This document shows positions 63,727-64,000 of a stretch of DNA of 64,000 nucleotides, one piece after another. The position numbers and the translations under genes were made by a program. The stretch is from positions 806,001-870,000 of the forward strand of contig NZ_JABRWH010000001.1 of the NCBI RefSeq assembly GCF_013248975.1, read 5' to 3'. The first letter of the stretch is position 1. Each line of letters starts with the position of its first letter. Under the pieces are notes generated by a model. That model saw only the letters and a list, made by a program, of their open reading frames with translations. It did not search any database and was not told the DNA's origin. Origin of the DNA: Neobacillus endophyticus (GTDB taxonomy: Bacteria; Bacillota; Bacilli; Bacillales; Cytobacillaceae).

Positions 63727-64000
63727 AATGTCTTCCCCCCCAGGACCTTTTACACTATGAAGTCATATACTCTATTTATCTAAAAAAAAGGCGGAGTTCT
63801 CGGTGCTGCTGATTTTTGCAAATAGATATGTAGAAAGTAGTCTGATTCATCTTTTGCGGAGCACCTCACCTTTTCTGCAAAAAATGATTGCACAGTACTA
63901 TTCTCTCATTTTGACACAATTTTTCAACAAAAAAATGAATATTTTGTTCGATTTAGTAGTTTTGTATCAAATTTTGTCCTTTTTAACAAACCTTCTCCTC
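63727..64000. other. Upstream region of the 61660 gene, no gene found
   Basis: AT-rich DNA. On the minus strand TTGAAA with a loosely matching AGAATA about 17 bp on (around 63880-63920) could be a SigA promoter. No ORF or stable hairpin stands out before the window ends. Confidence 0.3.

Overview
The window reads as chromosomal DNA of a low-GC, spore-forming Bacillaceae member (Bacillus/Neobacillus-like). The left 28 kb keeps the backbone seen in Bacillus subtilis around minJ-ctpB-ftsEX-cccB-yvjA-prfB-secA-hpf-comF-degV-degU-degS-yvyE-tagO, but with clear changes. swrA, comFB and the flagellar block that lies between hpf and comF in B. subtilis are not here. secA, together with a SEC-C gene, runs opposite to prfB and hpf, which suggests a local inversion. 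An EnvC-like M23 peptidase sits in the ftsEX cluster.

At 19.9-23.1 kb there is a scar of mobile DNA. A NERD-domain gene upstream of comFA is broken by a nonsense codon and by a 276-bp MITE-like insert with a perfect 8-bp target duplication. A DDE-transposase IS lies just upstream, and beyond it is an array of TTTCCGCC motifs spaced 21 bp apart.

From 27 kb to the end lies a large cell-surface polymer and cell-wall region. It encodes two TagO-type initiating transferases, a TagA-type transferase (linkage unit), GalU, GalE and a WecC-like UDP-sugar dehydrogenase (precursors), two GT4 and two GT2 glycosyltransferases, two GtrA-type membrane proteins, YfhO, an O-antigen-ligase/Wzy-like polymerase and two Wzx/TacF-like flippases. 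An IS1182-family element sits between one gtrA gene and yfhO and has duplicated a 25-bp terminator hairpin.

The most striking content is an apparently complete phosphocholine-decoration system. It comprises licA (choline kinase, fused to a winged helix and a nucleotidyltransferase-like domain), licB (choline permease) and licC (CTP:phosphocholine cytidylyltransferase) in one tight operon, plus licD next to a TacF-like flippase. In the same region are four secreted proteins with choline-binding-type WYY/TGW repeats: a YfkN-like nucleotidase, an NlpC/P60 hydrolase and two glucosaminidases. The likely picture is that choline is imported, phosphorylated, activated as CDP-choline and put on a Wzy/TacF-assembled surface polymer, and that the repeat-bearing proteins dock on it. 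This resembles Streptococcus pneumoniae more than the teichoic acid system of B. subtilis. Function is inferred from sequence only.

Three copies of a structured dispersed repeat (about 148 bp, one internally deleted) and palindromes built on GGTGTCAGGCACC lie between genes. No rRNA, tRNA or CRISPR array was seen.
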